Shown piece by piece: positions 1 through 11,930 of a stretch of DNA of 64,000 bases. The translations under genes and the position numbers were made by a program. Below the pieces are notes generated by a model, which worked only from the letters and a program-made list of their open reading frames with translations, did no database searches and was not told where the DNA came from. How positions within the stretch are numbered: the stretch's first letter is position 1; every line of letters begins with the position of its first letter. The stretch is from positions 64,504,001 to 64,568,000 of the forward strand of contig NC_080588.1 of assembly GCF_029962835.1 (NCBI RefSeq). The letters are read 5' to 3'. This DNA is from Magnolia sinica. Taxonomy: Eukaryota; Streptophyta; Magnoliopsida; Magnoliales; Magnoliaceae.

Positions 1-69
1 TAGATCAAGATATCTGTATTATCCCTCATCTAAGTTCATGTGACCCTATAAACAGGTTCAATGGCAACC

Positions 70-153
70 CTGTCAAGGGTTCGAGTATCCATAGATGGTG
101 AAATTCCACTAGCGTGAGTGTGTGGGGGTGTGTGTGCGTGTGTAAAAAAAAAT
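70..153 (+). mobile_element. tRNA-derived SINE, 5'-truncated copy
   Basis: Carries the box-B-like GGGTTCGAGTATCC and the family tail GTGTGTGCGTGTGTAAAA. Flanked by the 14-bp duplication GTTCAATGGCAACC (56-69 and 156-169). Confidence 0.75.
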
Positions 154-169
154 AAGTTCAATGGCAACC

Positions 170-320
170 TTAGGTTCAATGTCACTGTCATCACTACTTC
201 CTGTGGTGTGATCTACTTCAGCCTTGGAACTGCCTCATTTTTGAAAAGATGTGGCAAAATGGATAGACGGTGTGAATGAATATATCACGGTGGCCCCTCA
301 GAGCCTTCCTAGTTAGGAAG
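170..320. mobile_element. Mutator-like MITE right-end fragment
   Basis: CTTCCTGTGGTGTGATCTAC, AAAATGGATAGACGGTGTGAAT and CGGTGGCCCCTCAGAG are the right-hand part of the common family. The left part is missing. Confidence 0.5.
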
Positions 321-843
321 GGGCGGGGTAGTAGGATGATCCAATAGTCCGGATCTTATAACAGTGGCCACAGTTCTAGATACAATGCACAGGCCCTTGA
401 AATGGCCCCCCAGACGGTGGGGATGATGGGAGCTGCCCTGGATGGGCCATGCCCAAAAGTTGCAATATTGGAAGATCCTAGCCACTTGATCATTTGGGTC
501 AATGCAAGTCACCGACTGAAGCGACTATCTTGACCGGGGGGATTAAGTGGGACCCATGAGTAGTCTGGATAGTTGACCTATGGGCCCATTTTTGCTTATG
601 GATCATGATCCACAGACCCCGGGAGTGAAGATCACAGCCATCTATAGTGGCCCTTCTTTCAGATCTGATCAAGGAGTCGGGCTGTCATTGGGTGGGCCCT
701 GTCGGGCTATTAGGCCAGGCTTGTACTGAAATACGGGCCCTGTGGACCTGGCCCTAAAATTGGAGGACGTTTATTAATCAAGCTGCAGCTGTCTCGATTA
801 TGCCGTTTCAAGGGTATTTTTCCATCAGCCAGCCTAGTTCTTG

Positions 844-876
844 CTGGGTTGGGTTGGGTTGGGTTGGGTTGGGTTC
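844..876. repeat. (GGGTT)n microsatellite
   Basis: Six copies of GGGTT, in a segment (about 840-1020) rich in CCCAAC/GACCC words. It is not the plant telomere unit (TTTAGGG). Confidence 0.7.
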
Positions 877-1261
877 AGCCCAAGCCCTGACCCTTTTACT
901 AGATGAGCCGATAATTCTAGCCCCTAACCCAACTCATGACTAGACCTGACCCACTTAAATTTTTTCAAGCTCGGCTTAACTTGACCCAACCCATGTGATT
1001 ATAAATGGGAGAGGCTCGACAGGCTCCACTAAACTACCATGACCACCCAAGTTTTAAGAACGAAACATGACACTAGAGCCATGTAAAGTAATCAGTCCAT
1101 GCATGCATGCCCGTGAACACACATATAACTTCTCTTTATTTTATTTCAGGTTTAAGCTTTATGTCTTATATGGTCTAGTTGGGTAATTAGCATTAAAGCC
1201 AACCCCACCCTAACTTATTCACTTATGGTTCAATTTTAATCCAAGACTGGGTCATTTAAAT

Positions 1262-2034
1262 TGTTGATGCAAAAATCTGGTTCACCCTCTCTAAGCTCCT
1301 AGTACTCGCGCCAAACCCTATAAGCTTGCACAGGAGAAGGACAAAGGAGATCTTTGCGAGAGCAATGGACCCTCTGATGCCAAAGTCAGGCTAGGAATCT
1401 GGGTCTAAGTAGTGTGAGTAGTTTTCGGGTGAGAGATTCTGCGTATCTTTCAATGTAAATGAGACTCTTATTTATAGTGAAGACAAGACAATGTGGTCCG
1501 TAATTTTAGGCATAATTTCAGCCATTACATGAAATGTCAGAGAATGATGGATACTGGCAGTTATGCAAGAATCACGTCGTGAGCGGTTATTTCTGTCGTG
1601 TGTTACTGGGAGAGAATCTCGTACCTAACTGATCTGGCCGAGTCTTTCATGGTCGAGCAAAGACGTCCAGAGCTGAGTTTATCTCAGTTGAGCTTATCTC
1701 AACTGAGCTCTGTAAAACGATCGAGGACTACTTGGACTGGGCTCACCATAACTGAGCTCTATTACTCGATCATGAACAACTTGAATTGACCCAAGCAAGA
1801 CTAAATTGCTCCGAGCTATTGCCTATTGAGGTGAGCTGACCTGTCGAGGTCAAGCTATCCTACCAAGGCTGAGCTGAGCTGCCGAGGCCGAACTGAGCTG
1901 CCGAGGCCGAGCTGACTTGTTGAGGCCAAGGTAGTTTTGGTTGACATGTCTTCCTTGACCATTGAGGAACTCATTGGTCATGACTGGCACTGGCCGACCT
2001 CTTTTCTTTAGTCAGTCTATTTTTACCCATAACA
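1262..2034. mobile_element. Solo LTR of a Ty3/Gypsy-type element (fossil)
   Basis: 773 bp from TGTTGATGCAAAAATC to CCCATAACA, with 5-bp duplication TAAAT at 1257-1261 and 2035-2039. Its start matches, in reverse orientation, the end of the fragment at 29009-29405. Contains roughly 18-bp GAGCTGCCGAGGCC tandem units near 1870-1915. No internal region remains. Confidence 0.8.
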
Positions 2035-2181
2035 TAAATAATTATAACTTTTATTTGAATTTTTTCTTCAATATTTAGGAAAGAATCAGAATAATTAAAA
2101 TTTAAAAATTATATTTGAGTTCTAAATTTTATTTATTTTATTATTATTGCTCATTCTAAAAAGAGGAGCTGGTGTTTTGGA

Positions 2182-2382
2182 ATATATATATATATATATA
2201 TAGGATGCCTTACATGATCACTCTTGTACTCCAAAATGGTTCATTATCTTTTGAGAATGACTCATCTTGTTCCAATGATATGAGGATGACCCTTGACAAT
2301 CTAAAGATGTCCTTTCATCTTAAAAATAGATGTTTTTTCCTATTTAAGGAGGTGGCTTATATATATATATATATATATATAT
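2182..2382. repeat. Two (TA)n tracts about 155 bp apart
   Basis: TA runs at 2182-2202 and 2359-2382. Self-complementary, so they can pair with one another. Microsatellites with no other known role. Confidence 0.7.
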
Positions 2383-2784
2383 AAAGAGATTCATTTTTAA
2401 GCAGAAAACTTTTGGAATTGCACAATTACAATTTTTAATTATTATGAGGTGATAAAAAGTCACATAATTAATATATCCATTTGATTGGTTATAATCAAAT
2501 CATCTATATATTTACGGGCTTCTATGCCTTCTATCCAACTCAATATTAAAATGGAATACACTGATCTCCATTCACGCATTATGGTGAGCTGAGGGAAGTC
2601 TCATTGAGATTCATTTACTTCAATGGTGCAAGGTACACCTTTTATTCTATACAATATTTTATTTTCTTGAATGTATTAAGTCAAGATCCTATAAATTTAT
2701 ATTATTTGTAAAATCTAATAATTGCTAACACAATTCTTTGGTCGAGCTTAACCCGCTACTCATTTAGCTTAGGTTGAACTTGCC

Positions 2785-4015
2785 TGTTCACAACCCCAAG
2801 TGTAGGGTCGCGAGTAATAACTCGATAAGACAGAGGTCGAATCCACAAGGACTAAACTTGTACGTATTTTGAAAATAACTAGGACTAAAAATCTAAATTG
2901 AAATATGAATAATTGAGAATAATGGTGAATAATGTTGATTAAAACTTATGAATTTAAAGGTGGAAACTAGGGTGCCAAGGATCCACTTGTAGCTATCAAG
3001 ATGCTACGTTTCTTGATTCAATAAACACAATCGAATTGGAGTCTTATCCTAACCAATTAGAAGATAAAACAATTTAAATCAAATCTGAACTTTTCATTGA
3101 CCTAATTCTCAATGGATGAGAATTGTAAATATTAGAAGGGATTCTATCACCTTACCATGCTCAGGAGACGATGGTGAATAACGGGAATTACTAATCTCAC
3201 TATCTCAAAACAGAAAAACAAGATATCCAAAACTATCACAACATCTATTGTACTTTGAGTCGCAATAAATCATAGAAAACTGAAAATATTCCCTTAATAT
3301 CAAATTAGAAATCAATGAAGTTTAATAAGAACAAGAATCAAAGCAAAATAAACATCCCAACAAGCTACAAGTTTCACCTCTTACGCCTGACCAAGAGGTT
3401 TAGCAAACTACAGACATGATTGAAACCAAATCTCTTAAACAAAGCATGAAAAATAAACTAGAAAGAAAGAAAAACTCTTTGGCGACTGTTCCACCCTTGT
3501 ATTATGTTCCTTGAGATCTTTCCAAACCCTATAAGATGTATTGAAATATCCTAAAGAGTCCTATTTATAGTTGTGAAACTTCAACTTTCGCACTGAGTTG
3601 AAAAAATCTAGAAACCAACTCAAATTTACACACTCTGCGTAGTTTCCCAAATTTGCATTTCAAAATGTACTCGGAGTTTCAGAATATATTTTTTCAAGAC
3701 AATTTCAGGAATATGTTTATTTTCATGACAATTTTAGGATTCCTTTTCTTCACTTCAAATCTTTAATTCTCTTCATTCATCACTTGGTTTTCTTGAATCT
3801 TTGGCATGTAAATTATTTGTTAATGAATTCCAAATATCCAAATCTTCATTTAGTAATCTTCTGAGCATAAATCTTTCTTTTTACATTAATTTCACCTTGA
3901 GCTCTCGAAATTACCACGCACATAAAAATATGAATAATTAAATCGATTAAGCATTATCATGTTTATAAAACCAATGTATAAATATAGAAAAATATGCAAT
4001 ATTTTACACTTAACA
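2785..4015. mobile_element. Solo-LTR-like element (fossil), superfamily uncertain
   Basis: 1231 bp from TGTTCACAACCCCAAGTG to TTTACACTTAACA, with near-duplication TTGCC / CTGCC at the flanks. The words AAGTGTAGGGTCGCGAG and GGTCGAATCCACAAGGAC are common near ends of plant LTR elements. No coding region is seen. Confidence 0.65.
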
Positions 4016-5790
4016 CTGCCTCAAAAGCAAGTTGAGTCAATTGACCAACTAGCCAATACAACCCATTGCCACCCTTAATTCTTGCACCTATGTGGGCAAC
4101 CAAGCTCAAGCTTGGGCATACTTATGTAGCTCTCATGAGCTTGGGTTGTGGCTCAAACTTAGGACTTACCACGAGAATTAGGTTTGTATGAATCATGTGT
4201 TGACCTATTGACAAATCTATTAATAATATTCTAAAGGATCAAGACTGATGGTTCAACTACATTTATAGGCATAATGCATCAATGTCATCTCGTGGAGAAC
4301 AATTATCTAGATTAATGAACCATGGACCTCACTACAACAAATTAATTTAGACGTCATCTCTTTAATTTTCATTAAAGAATGGTCACATCTTTTTGATGTA
4401 GAAATATTTTTCTAAAACCCATACATGCTGTATAAAATAAACATCATTCATTCCCACAACATGGAGGCCCACCATTAAAAGTTCAATGAAAAGTCCAACC
4501 CTCTACACAAGATCACAACCTAATCTAAAAAATTCAAAAACAATTAATGCATAAATAAAATAAAACAAGCTAGTTTTTATTTTTCTCAAGGCACAAGTAT
4601 GATCTTACTTCCTATTGCCTGTAGGATAGTGCTGACATGTGGTAACATCCTATTGGGCAACGTGGATTGTGCCAAGACAGGTGTAAACACCATCCATTTT
4701 ACCAACTCATTTTAGGGCACAAGCCTTTGAATATCACCAGCGTGGAGGTATGTACGTGCACCCTTCTATTGATGTACCATTCTTAGTTAGATCAGGCTCA
4801 TTTTTGTTTTCATGGTTGTACAATTGTCCCACGAAGTATAGTTTAGGAGTGAGGGATATACTCCGAATTTTGGGAGTAGCCACTGGCCAACAAAGCTATT
4901 GAATCTATGGTTGACTATAAATGTAGAATCGCTCATGAGCCAGGGAATCACAAATTAATTATCCGATTCAAATTATTCTTGTGGTTAACTTATTAATGTA
5001 GATCTTAGGTAAGAGTCTCGGTGACAGAAGAGAAAGGTGTTAAGCATCCCTTTTCTGCCAAAATGATGTTTGGTCTCTACTTTACGAGGATCCTGATCTT
5101 ACTTCACAAAGTCAAATGACTCCAGATTGGCAAATATAATAAAGAAAATGATACGCAAATAAATAAAAATAAAAATGCGAGCTAATAATACAAGTATAAT
5201 GGAAATGTGTTAAGTGGAATGTGATATAAGCTTGATTGAGATGTGAGAAAGAAAATGGGATATCAAATATCTTTCTTATTCAAAAGGGATGGTTGGATAT
5301 CCTCAACTCCAATTATACTCTTGACTTTATTGGCTTTTTTAGGGGACTACCTTTTTCAAAATTGACCTTCTAAGTAAGGTAAGACGTCAGTCAAGAATCT
5401 AAGGTCTTTCGAGAAGAAGACTCACCCCAATGTTTTTCTCAGCCTCCCATTGATTCTCCCTCTCTCCCTTCGTATCTAGCCCCCTGAAATGGTAACTATT
5501 ATGCTAGATTTATAAATGTAAACTGTTAGCTTGTGAGTCGATGAATTGACATGTCCTCTATTTTGAGATTTCGGTGACTGGGAACCTGAGACAGGATCTC
5601 TGTTAGGTAAAAAGCATGCTAGTTGATCGTCAACATGCGGTGTGCTAATAGTATATTTCTCTTTTTTTATACATTTTTGGCCATGCACAAGGGTCGCGAA
5701 CCTCTTGAGGGATTAGGTTTTTTCCTCGATTATGGCCTGCTTGGTTCAAGATCACTCCATCGGAATTGTTTGATGCCTTTAGGAAGCATT
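4016..5790. other. No gene seen
   Basis: Unique-looking or eroded repeat sequence. CACTACAACAAATTAATTT near 4332 is weakly like a CACTA end. No exon with plant splice signals and conserved protein is recognised. Confidence 0.4.
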
Positions 5791-5806
5791 GGATTCTTGT
5801 TCATTC

Positions 5807-5944
5807 GGGTCCTTACTCTTACCCGGGTGGTAGACTCCTAGGAGTTTCAACACCGGGTCAAGGGTTCGAGTACCCATCAGTGGTGAAATCCCACGGCGTG
5901 CATGTGTGGGGTGTGTGTGTGCGTGTGTAAAAAAAAAAAAAGAA
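5807..5944 (+). mobile_element. tRNA-derived SINE, full copy
   Basis: 138 bp: GGTCCTTACTCTT, box-A-like GGGTGGTAGACTCC, box B GGGTTCGAGTACC, then the tail GTGTGTGTGCGTGTGTAAAA. Exact 15-bp duplication GATTCTTGTTCATTC at 5792-5806 and 5945-5959. Confidence 0.85.
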
Positions 5945-6209
5945 GATTCTTGTTCATTCACTTTCGTTCGATATTTTAATATTTATCGGGATGTCTGAGT
6001 TCAATTGTATCAGAAAGATATATGATTAGGGTTTTTCGAGCGGACATATTACTAGCTACGATTTAGGTTCCAAGAATAAGGATCCACTTATTAGGTCCAT
6101 TGTTTGTTCCCGTAACATGCCAAGGGTCATGTCTGATGATTTTAAATTGTCCAAAGATGATTTTATCGAAACTCTCTATCAAAGTTTTAAGAGTAACTTT
6201 CTGTCATTT

Positions 6210-7160
6210 TAGGAGTGGTACCCCAGGATTAAAGCATATTGAAAGCTCAAATTAACCGTACCATTGAAACAATTTGAAAGGAATGTTTACCTTTTAAAAC
6301 TTCTTTGGGGCCACACAGATTTGAAATAAGTTGGTATTTGTATTTTTCCTTCATCCATGTTTATAACAGGTTAGCTGACAAATAAAAATCACTGTTCCTT
6401 AAGGAGGTTTCAATGGTGGACGAAATTATCCCTACTGTTTCCTATGATGTAGTCAACTTAAGCTTTGGATATACTTCAATTTTTTGCCAATGCCTTAAAA
6501 TAAGGTTGGTAAAACCGATGGACTGTGTTGATAAAACGGATACATCAACAATGGGCCCTATGGAATTTGCTCCATATGCAATTGACTTCTACAATTTCAC
6601 TGCCCTTAGCACGTATAGCCCTACCATAACATCAAGCCAACCTGACAAACATGGCACGTGTATAGTGTAAGTGGATGTGGATTGCGCGGGTGTGAGGATT
6701 CTGTGGGACCCACTATCATATCAGTGTTTTATATCATGTATCCCTCCGTTTTGCCTGCTCATTTTAGGGCATGATACCTGAATTGAAGAATATCTGTAGC
6801 GCAAGTGGTCCACACCACGGTATATGGTGGGGATTGATTTAAAAACTTCTTGAGCCACAAAAGTTTTCAATCAAGCTGATACTTGTGTTTACCCCTGTGC
6901 AAGTCTTTGTGACCTTATGAATAGGTCGGATGATAAATAACATCAATATGGGCCCTATGAAGGTTTCAAAAGTGGACGATATTATCCCCACTATTTCTTG
7001 TGGCGTGGTCCACTTCAGTAATTTTAGGCTCAAACCTTAAAATGAGCTGAAAAAATAGATGGACCGCATGGATAAAACATATACATTATGATGGGCATCA
7101 CATAGTCTTGACGCCACGTAGCTACATGGTGCTGGGATCACCGAGCAATCGGCGTCCGAT
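6210..7160. mobile_element. Two Mutator-like MITEs, head to tail
   Basis: About 6210-6640 and 6690-7155 each hold the family interior (GGACCATTAC/GTGGTCCAC half-sites, AAAATGATCTG-like, GGGCCC). The second runs from GGATGTGGATTGCGC to a right end whose complement is GGACGCCGATTGC. Confidence 0.55.
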
Positions 7161-7455
7161 GCAAGTAGGTTGCACGTAACTGGAAAAAATGATCACGGTC
7201 CAATGCTTCGTACAGTCTAGTGATCCAGGCTTTTGGTACAGAGATTGTAAGATCATAACAGTTCATTTGACCGTTCCGACAAATGAACGGTTAAGAGAAA
7301 GATACAGATCCGGTGTAGTGGAATGGCAAACTAACGGTGGTTTGCAATTTCCATCAATGGAGCAGCTATCATACATTTGGAGCATCTTCCACCCACGGAG
7401 CAGCCATCACATCCATGCATGCCAGTTGGGTACTACCCCCGTCAGGACCTAACTA
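7160..7455. repeat. Dispersed repeat related to 13270-13510
   Basis: See shared words listed for 13270-13510. The copies are diverged and neither has a coding signature. It may be an older transposon family. Confidence 0.4.
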
Positions 7456-7469
7456 GAGACGGACGGTCC

Positions 7470-8800
7470 GACAGAGAATCAGTGGGGCCCACCGTAATGT
7501 AAGTGTTGTATCCATGTCGTCCATCCATTTGATCATTTTAGGTGATAAGCAAAAAAGTCGACAGATGGAAGGATCTACAATGGGGTTGAATGCCTACCGT
7601 TGAAAACTTCTTGACTGTTACAGAATTCCATGTGACCTTATGAAAGTGGGGCTACGAAGGTTTTAATGGTGAGCATCATAGTTAATACTGCTTCTTGTGG
7701 TGTGGTCTACTCGAGCCTCACTTTTTTGGACTCATCACTTGAGATAATCCATCAACATGCAACACAAAGCCCTGCATGGACGATCCATCTCTAGAGCTGG
7801 CCAAAACAGACCCAATCCGGTGGAGCTGACCCGATCCGACTTGATCAAAACCGAACCGCGGTCTGGATCGGTGCGGACTAGGTAGCCCCATCCATATCCA
7901 AAATCTTTTTGGGTCGAGTTCGGATTGGCCCTGATCTGACCCGACCCGACCCGACCCGAAAATCGATCCAAATGGATCCGGACCGATCCGGAGTAGTTTT
8001 TTTGATACTTCTACTTTTTCCTGTGGTATGGTCCGCTTGAGCTTTGGATATACATCAATTTTGGGTTCAACCACTAAAATGATCTGCAAAAATGAATGGA
8101 CGGCGTGGATAAATCACACGCATTCAAGGTGGGCCCCAACAGAGTTTACTGTGTACAATAGCAAAAGGATTTGCTGGTGTACCGCACACAGCTATGTAGC
8201 TGGGTTACGCACTAGGTGTAGGTACGTGTCGTGCCAAGACGATGCTTCTCGTGCTGCGAGTTGTACGAACGGTTCAAAGGAGATCAAAGTTATATGGCCC
8301 CATAGTGATGTATTTATTATATATACACTGTTAATATATATTTACAGATCATTTTAGAGCATTATCTAAAAAATTGGATCATATCCAAAGATCATTTGGA
8401 CCACACCACAAATAGCAACTGAGAATGATTTTCACCTTTAAACAATTTTTAGGGCCTACCATAACGTTTATTTTCCATCCAATCTGTTCATAAGGTCATA
8501 AAGACCTCAATTAAGAGGAAAAACAAATTGAAATCATCCAAAACTTCCGTCAGACTGTGACCCCAAAAAGGGTTTCAATGATAGACGTTCAATCTTCACT
8601 GCTTTTTTCAGTGTGGCCCACTTGATAGTTAGATCTATCTTATTTTTCATCTCAAGCCTTAAAACAAGCTGGCCAAATGGATGGACGGTTTTGATATAAC
8701 ACATGCACCATGATCAGACCCACCTAACTTGCTAACGTCAATACATTGTATACTACCAATGCGCACGGGACTTGACATTAACGCCGTTCACAGCTATTTT
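7470..8800. mobile_element. Mutator-like MITEs interrupted by a GACCCGACC-rich segment
   Basis: A left half (about 7480-7740) and right half (about 7990-8165) of one MITE flank a 7790-7985 segment dense in GATCCGAC and GACCCGACC words. A second member (about 8165-8790) follows and contains GAGTTGTACGAACGGTTCAA, a word shared with 8830 and 50575. Confidence 0.5.
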
Positions 8801-8819
8801 ACAGCTGTAACTTTTAAAG

Positions 8820-9205
8820 CCTCGGGCTCCGAGTTGTACGAACGACTCAAATGAGTTCAACATGGGCCCCACAATGATGTATTTATTATATCCATACTAT
8901 TTATCCATTTTTCGTGATCATTTTAGAGCATTTGGTAAAAAAAAAAGAATCATATTTAAAGCTCAAATGGACCACACCGAAAATAGCAACGAGGATAATG
9001 ATTTTCACCGTTAAAAAAAGGATCGTACCTAATCCGATCCGACTCGATTTCCCTAACCGAGTCAGACTCGGTTCAGGTCAGGCCAACCGTGCATCGGATC
9101 GGGTCAACTCCGATGTCCTGGACTCGGTGCCAGATCGGATCAAGTTCGGATCTAACCACGTAGATTTCAGACCAAATCGGGTTGGACCGAATCCGGTCCA
9201 ATGCG
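8820..9205. mobile_element. MITE left half fused to CGACTCG-rich segment
   Basis: 8830-9015 is the left half of the GAGTTGTACGAACG subfamily. 9016-9205 is a run of CGATCCGACTCG-type words like the hAT-like elements at 51564 and 53431. No right half is recognisable before the next element. Confidence 0.45.
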
Positions 9206-9210
9206 CGTAG

Positions 9211-9724
9211 GACGCGGATTTCCTGTGAAAGCCTTTCGAGGAAGTTCCTGTGTGCTAGAAACTTGGGTGGGGCCCAACGTGATGTTTTTGAGAAATCCAC
9301 CCCGTACATCTGTTTTTTGAGATCATTTTATGATTTGAGACCAAAATTGAGAAGGATCTAAGACTCAAGTGCGCCGCACTAGAGTAAAATGTGGGTAGGA
9401 AAATTCCTACCGTTGAAAACTCTCTGAGGTAGAAAGTGATGTTTATATGACATCCATGCTGTTAATAATGTCATTCCTACTAGGATGAACTGAAAACACA
9501 AATATTAGCATGATTTAAGACTTCTATGGCCCCACGAATATTTCAAATGGATACGTTCAATACTCACATTTTAGGCCTACTTGAGTATTAAATACAACTC
9601 ATTTTTGACCTATTATCCTAAAAATATTTTGTAAAACGGATGGCCGGGGTGGATTTCTCAAAAACATCACGTTGGGCCGCACCCAGATTTCCAGCGCAGG
9701 AACTTGCTTTCGCAGGAAATCCGC
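9211..9724. mobile_element. MITE of the GCGGATTTCCTGCGAAAG family
   Basis: Left end GCGGATTTCCTGTGAAAGCC with AGGAAGTTCCTG. Right end complement GCGGATTTCCTGCGAAAG. The interior shares GTTGAAAAC, GGCCCCACGAATATTTCAA and AAAACGGATGG with the Mutator-like group. Other members lie at 19850-20705, 30055-30690 and 36984-37447. Confidence 0.6.
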
Positions 9725-9966
9725 CCTCCTGGCGGGGGTAGTACCCAATACGTGTCTCAAATCAATGGTATGAATCAACTAACCATCTATCATTCGTTGA
9801 CACTCACCTTAGATGGACATGATTTAAAGATCTTCTTGATGTGATAGTAACAATGAAATCCAACCGTGGATAATAAAGAACATCCGCCATTCGCATATGA
9901 CGACATGCAGAGAGAAAATATTTATTTTTCTTATTCGCATTCCTAAAATAATAATTTAAATCCACC

Positions 9967-10599
9967 TCAGAACAACCCACGCCCGAAACCGAAACTCCGT
10001 GTGATGACCGTTGGAGCCTCGACCATGAAAGGATCGACCACACCAACAGAATTCATACCCAGGAACGCAGTTGAAGAAGACGCTTCCACCAACATCTCAT
10101 CCGCCCGTTTACGCACCTTCTTCCTCAGTTCCTCCATCGACGCTCCAAATTGCTCCAGCTCATCCAATCTCATATTCTCGATCGGTGATTCCCACCAGAA
10201 CAGATCCTGACCGTTCCTCACCACACAATCGAGCTTAGCCTTCTTCCTCTTCTCCTCTTCCACCTGAAAAGCCAGATCCGTATATTGACGGCTGAGATCT
10301 CGTAACGATGACCCACCACAGGCCAAATTGTCGCGATAGACGAGCGCGGTGGACGGATGATCGCGTGTGATGAACCGATCGATCACGGATTCAATGGACG
10401 GATGGCCAAATGAGAAGGCCTTGCCCGCTTGGGAGAAGATGATGATGGCGATCTCGGCTCCGCAGAGAATACAGAGCTCGCTCGCCTTCTTGAAGAGCCC
10501 AGATCGACGCTACGAGAAGCAGACCTGGCGAGCATCTTCGTTCTGGATTCTTTTGATCTCGATCTTCTGACGGCCTCTGCTCTGTTTCTTCATTGCCAT
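9967..10599 (-). pseudogene. Type I (AGL62-like) MADS-box gene with in-frame stop in the MADS domain
   Basis: Single-exon reading frame of 210 codons from ATG at 10597-10599 to TGA at 9967-9969, typical in length and lack of introns for M-alpha MADS genes, which act in the nucleus in female gametophyte and endosperm development. The MADS domain occupies codons about 8-66: GRQKIEIKRIQNEDARQVCF, then RRSGLFKKASELC and GAEIAIIIFSQAGKAFSFG. The C-terminal half has a coiled-coil-prone stretch (about 95-165). Codon 30, normally Lys between FS and RR, is TAG (10510-10512; one base from AAG). Everything else is open, so this is a recent pseudogene, a null allele, or a sequencing error. Translation could resume only at the next Met, far downstream, which would lose DNA binding. 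Confidence 0.87.
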
Positions 10600-10866
10600 T
10601 TAGAAGAGGAGAATTCAAGAAAATAAGAGAGAGATTGAAGAGAATGAGTAGGATTTTGTAGGGTTTTCATGGCCAGCGTCTAAAATCTGATTTCCATATA
10701 TTTATATATATTTTTTAATTTCCATATATATATTTTTACATTTAGATGCGTTTAAGAAGCTAAAAATCCTGTTGCCTACGTGGCAGTGTTACATACCGTT
10801 GATCTTGTATTCGTGTGTAATAACAGCGAAGGAACACGGTCAAAGATATTTGATTCCAGATTTTTT

Positions 10867-11387
10867 GGAAGCGGATTGCGTCCTTCCCCGCGTGGACCAT
10901 AATCCGTTCAGACAGTGCTCAAGTGGGACCCACATTAATGTATGTATTTTATCTACACCGTCCATACATATTTTCAGATCATTTTAGTATATGAACCGAA
11001 AAATGAGATAGATCCAAGTCTAAAGTGGACCACACAGTGGGGATTGAACTACCACCATTAAAAAATTCTTGTGAGCGGTAGAAGTTTTGGATCAATCAGA
11101 TATTTCTGTTTTACCTTCATCCAGGTATATATCACTTTATTAACAGTTTGGATGGAAAATAAATATCACAGTAGCCCCTGGGAAGGTTTCAACGGTGAGT
11201 TTCATTATCGTCGCTGCTTCTTGTAGTGCGGTCCACTGGAGCATTTGACCTGCCGAATTTTTATACTTATATGCTAAAATAATCTTAAAAATTGGATGGA
11301 CGGCGTGGATGAAATCCATACATCACTGTGACCCCACAGATCCCATGCCTGGACGCATTGGCGAGGACATAAGGCAATCGGGTTCCC
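10867..11387. mobile_element. Mutator-like MITE
   Basis: Left end GGAAGCGGATTGCGTCC and right end whose complement reads GGAACCCGATTGCC, with the shared interior (GTGGGACCCACATTAATG ... GTGACCCCACAG). No clean 9-bp duplication seen, so the bounds may be off by some bases. Confidence 0.6.
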
Positions 11388-11389
11388 AC

Positions 11390-11920
11390 TATCCGAATCC
11401 TAAACACCATAGCTTGTGGGACCCACCATGTTTTATACGTAGAATCCATTCTGTTCATCAGGTTCTATTCCTGGTTCTATGGCTTAGGGAAAACATTAAA
11501 TAGATACACAACTCATGTGGGCACACCACAAGGAATGATGGGAATGGGATGCTAATTGTAGGTTTTTGTGTGGAGCCACTGTAGTTTGTATCTTTCATCA
11601 AACCCGTCGGTCAGGTGTAATATACCTTGATCAGGTGAAAATAAAAAATATGCTTGATTAAAATATCGGCGGGCCAGACCGTGTGAATTTAGCCGTTTTG
11701 AGAGCAATTTTACATTGTTCATATTTGTGTGGCCAATATTAGTTTTGAATCGGGATCTTCTCACTCATGTACGGTCAAAATAATGTTTCTAACGTGATGG
11801 ACGGAGTGGATTTTAGATATACAACAAGATGGACCCCAAAGCTCGCATGTTTTACGCGCTACGTGAAAAATGTGCTGTGGGCGTGTCCGGTCCGGTAGCG
11901 GCCTACATGTCATTCCGCTT
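11390..11920. mobile_element. Degenerate Mutator-like MITE
   Basis: GTGGGACCCACC near 11410, half-sites and the GGATGGACGG-like TGATGGACGGAGTGG near 11795 mark another diverged family member. Ends not resolved. Confidence 0.45.
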
Positions 11921-11930
11921 GCGGATGCAC

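Noticed and set aside
844-876. Possible interstitial telomere repeat
   Set aside because: Unit is GGGTT, not the plant TTTAGGG. It lies in a GACCC/CCCAAC-rich dispersed repeat.
5807-5944. Possible tRNA gene because of GGGTTCGAGTACC
   Set aside because: No cloverleaf or anticodon arm could be drawn, and the tail and flanking duplications make it a SINE.
7718-8089. 123-residue frame rich in Gly/Ser/Arg
   Set aside because: It crosses from MITE sequence into the GACCCGACC-rich repeat. Composition follows the repeat, not a protein.
10391-10626. Frames overlapping the MADS-box gene on both strands
   Set aside because: Out-of-frame shadows of the MADS domain, which reads clearly in the frame given.
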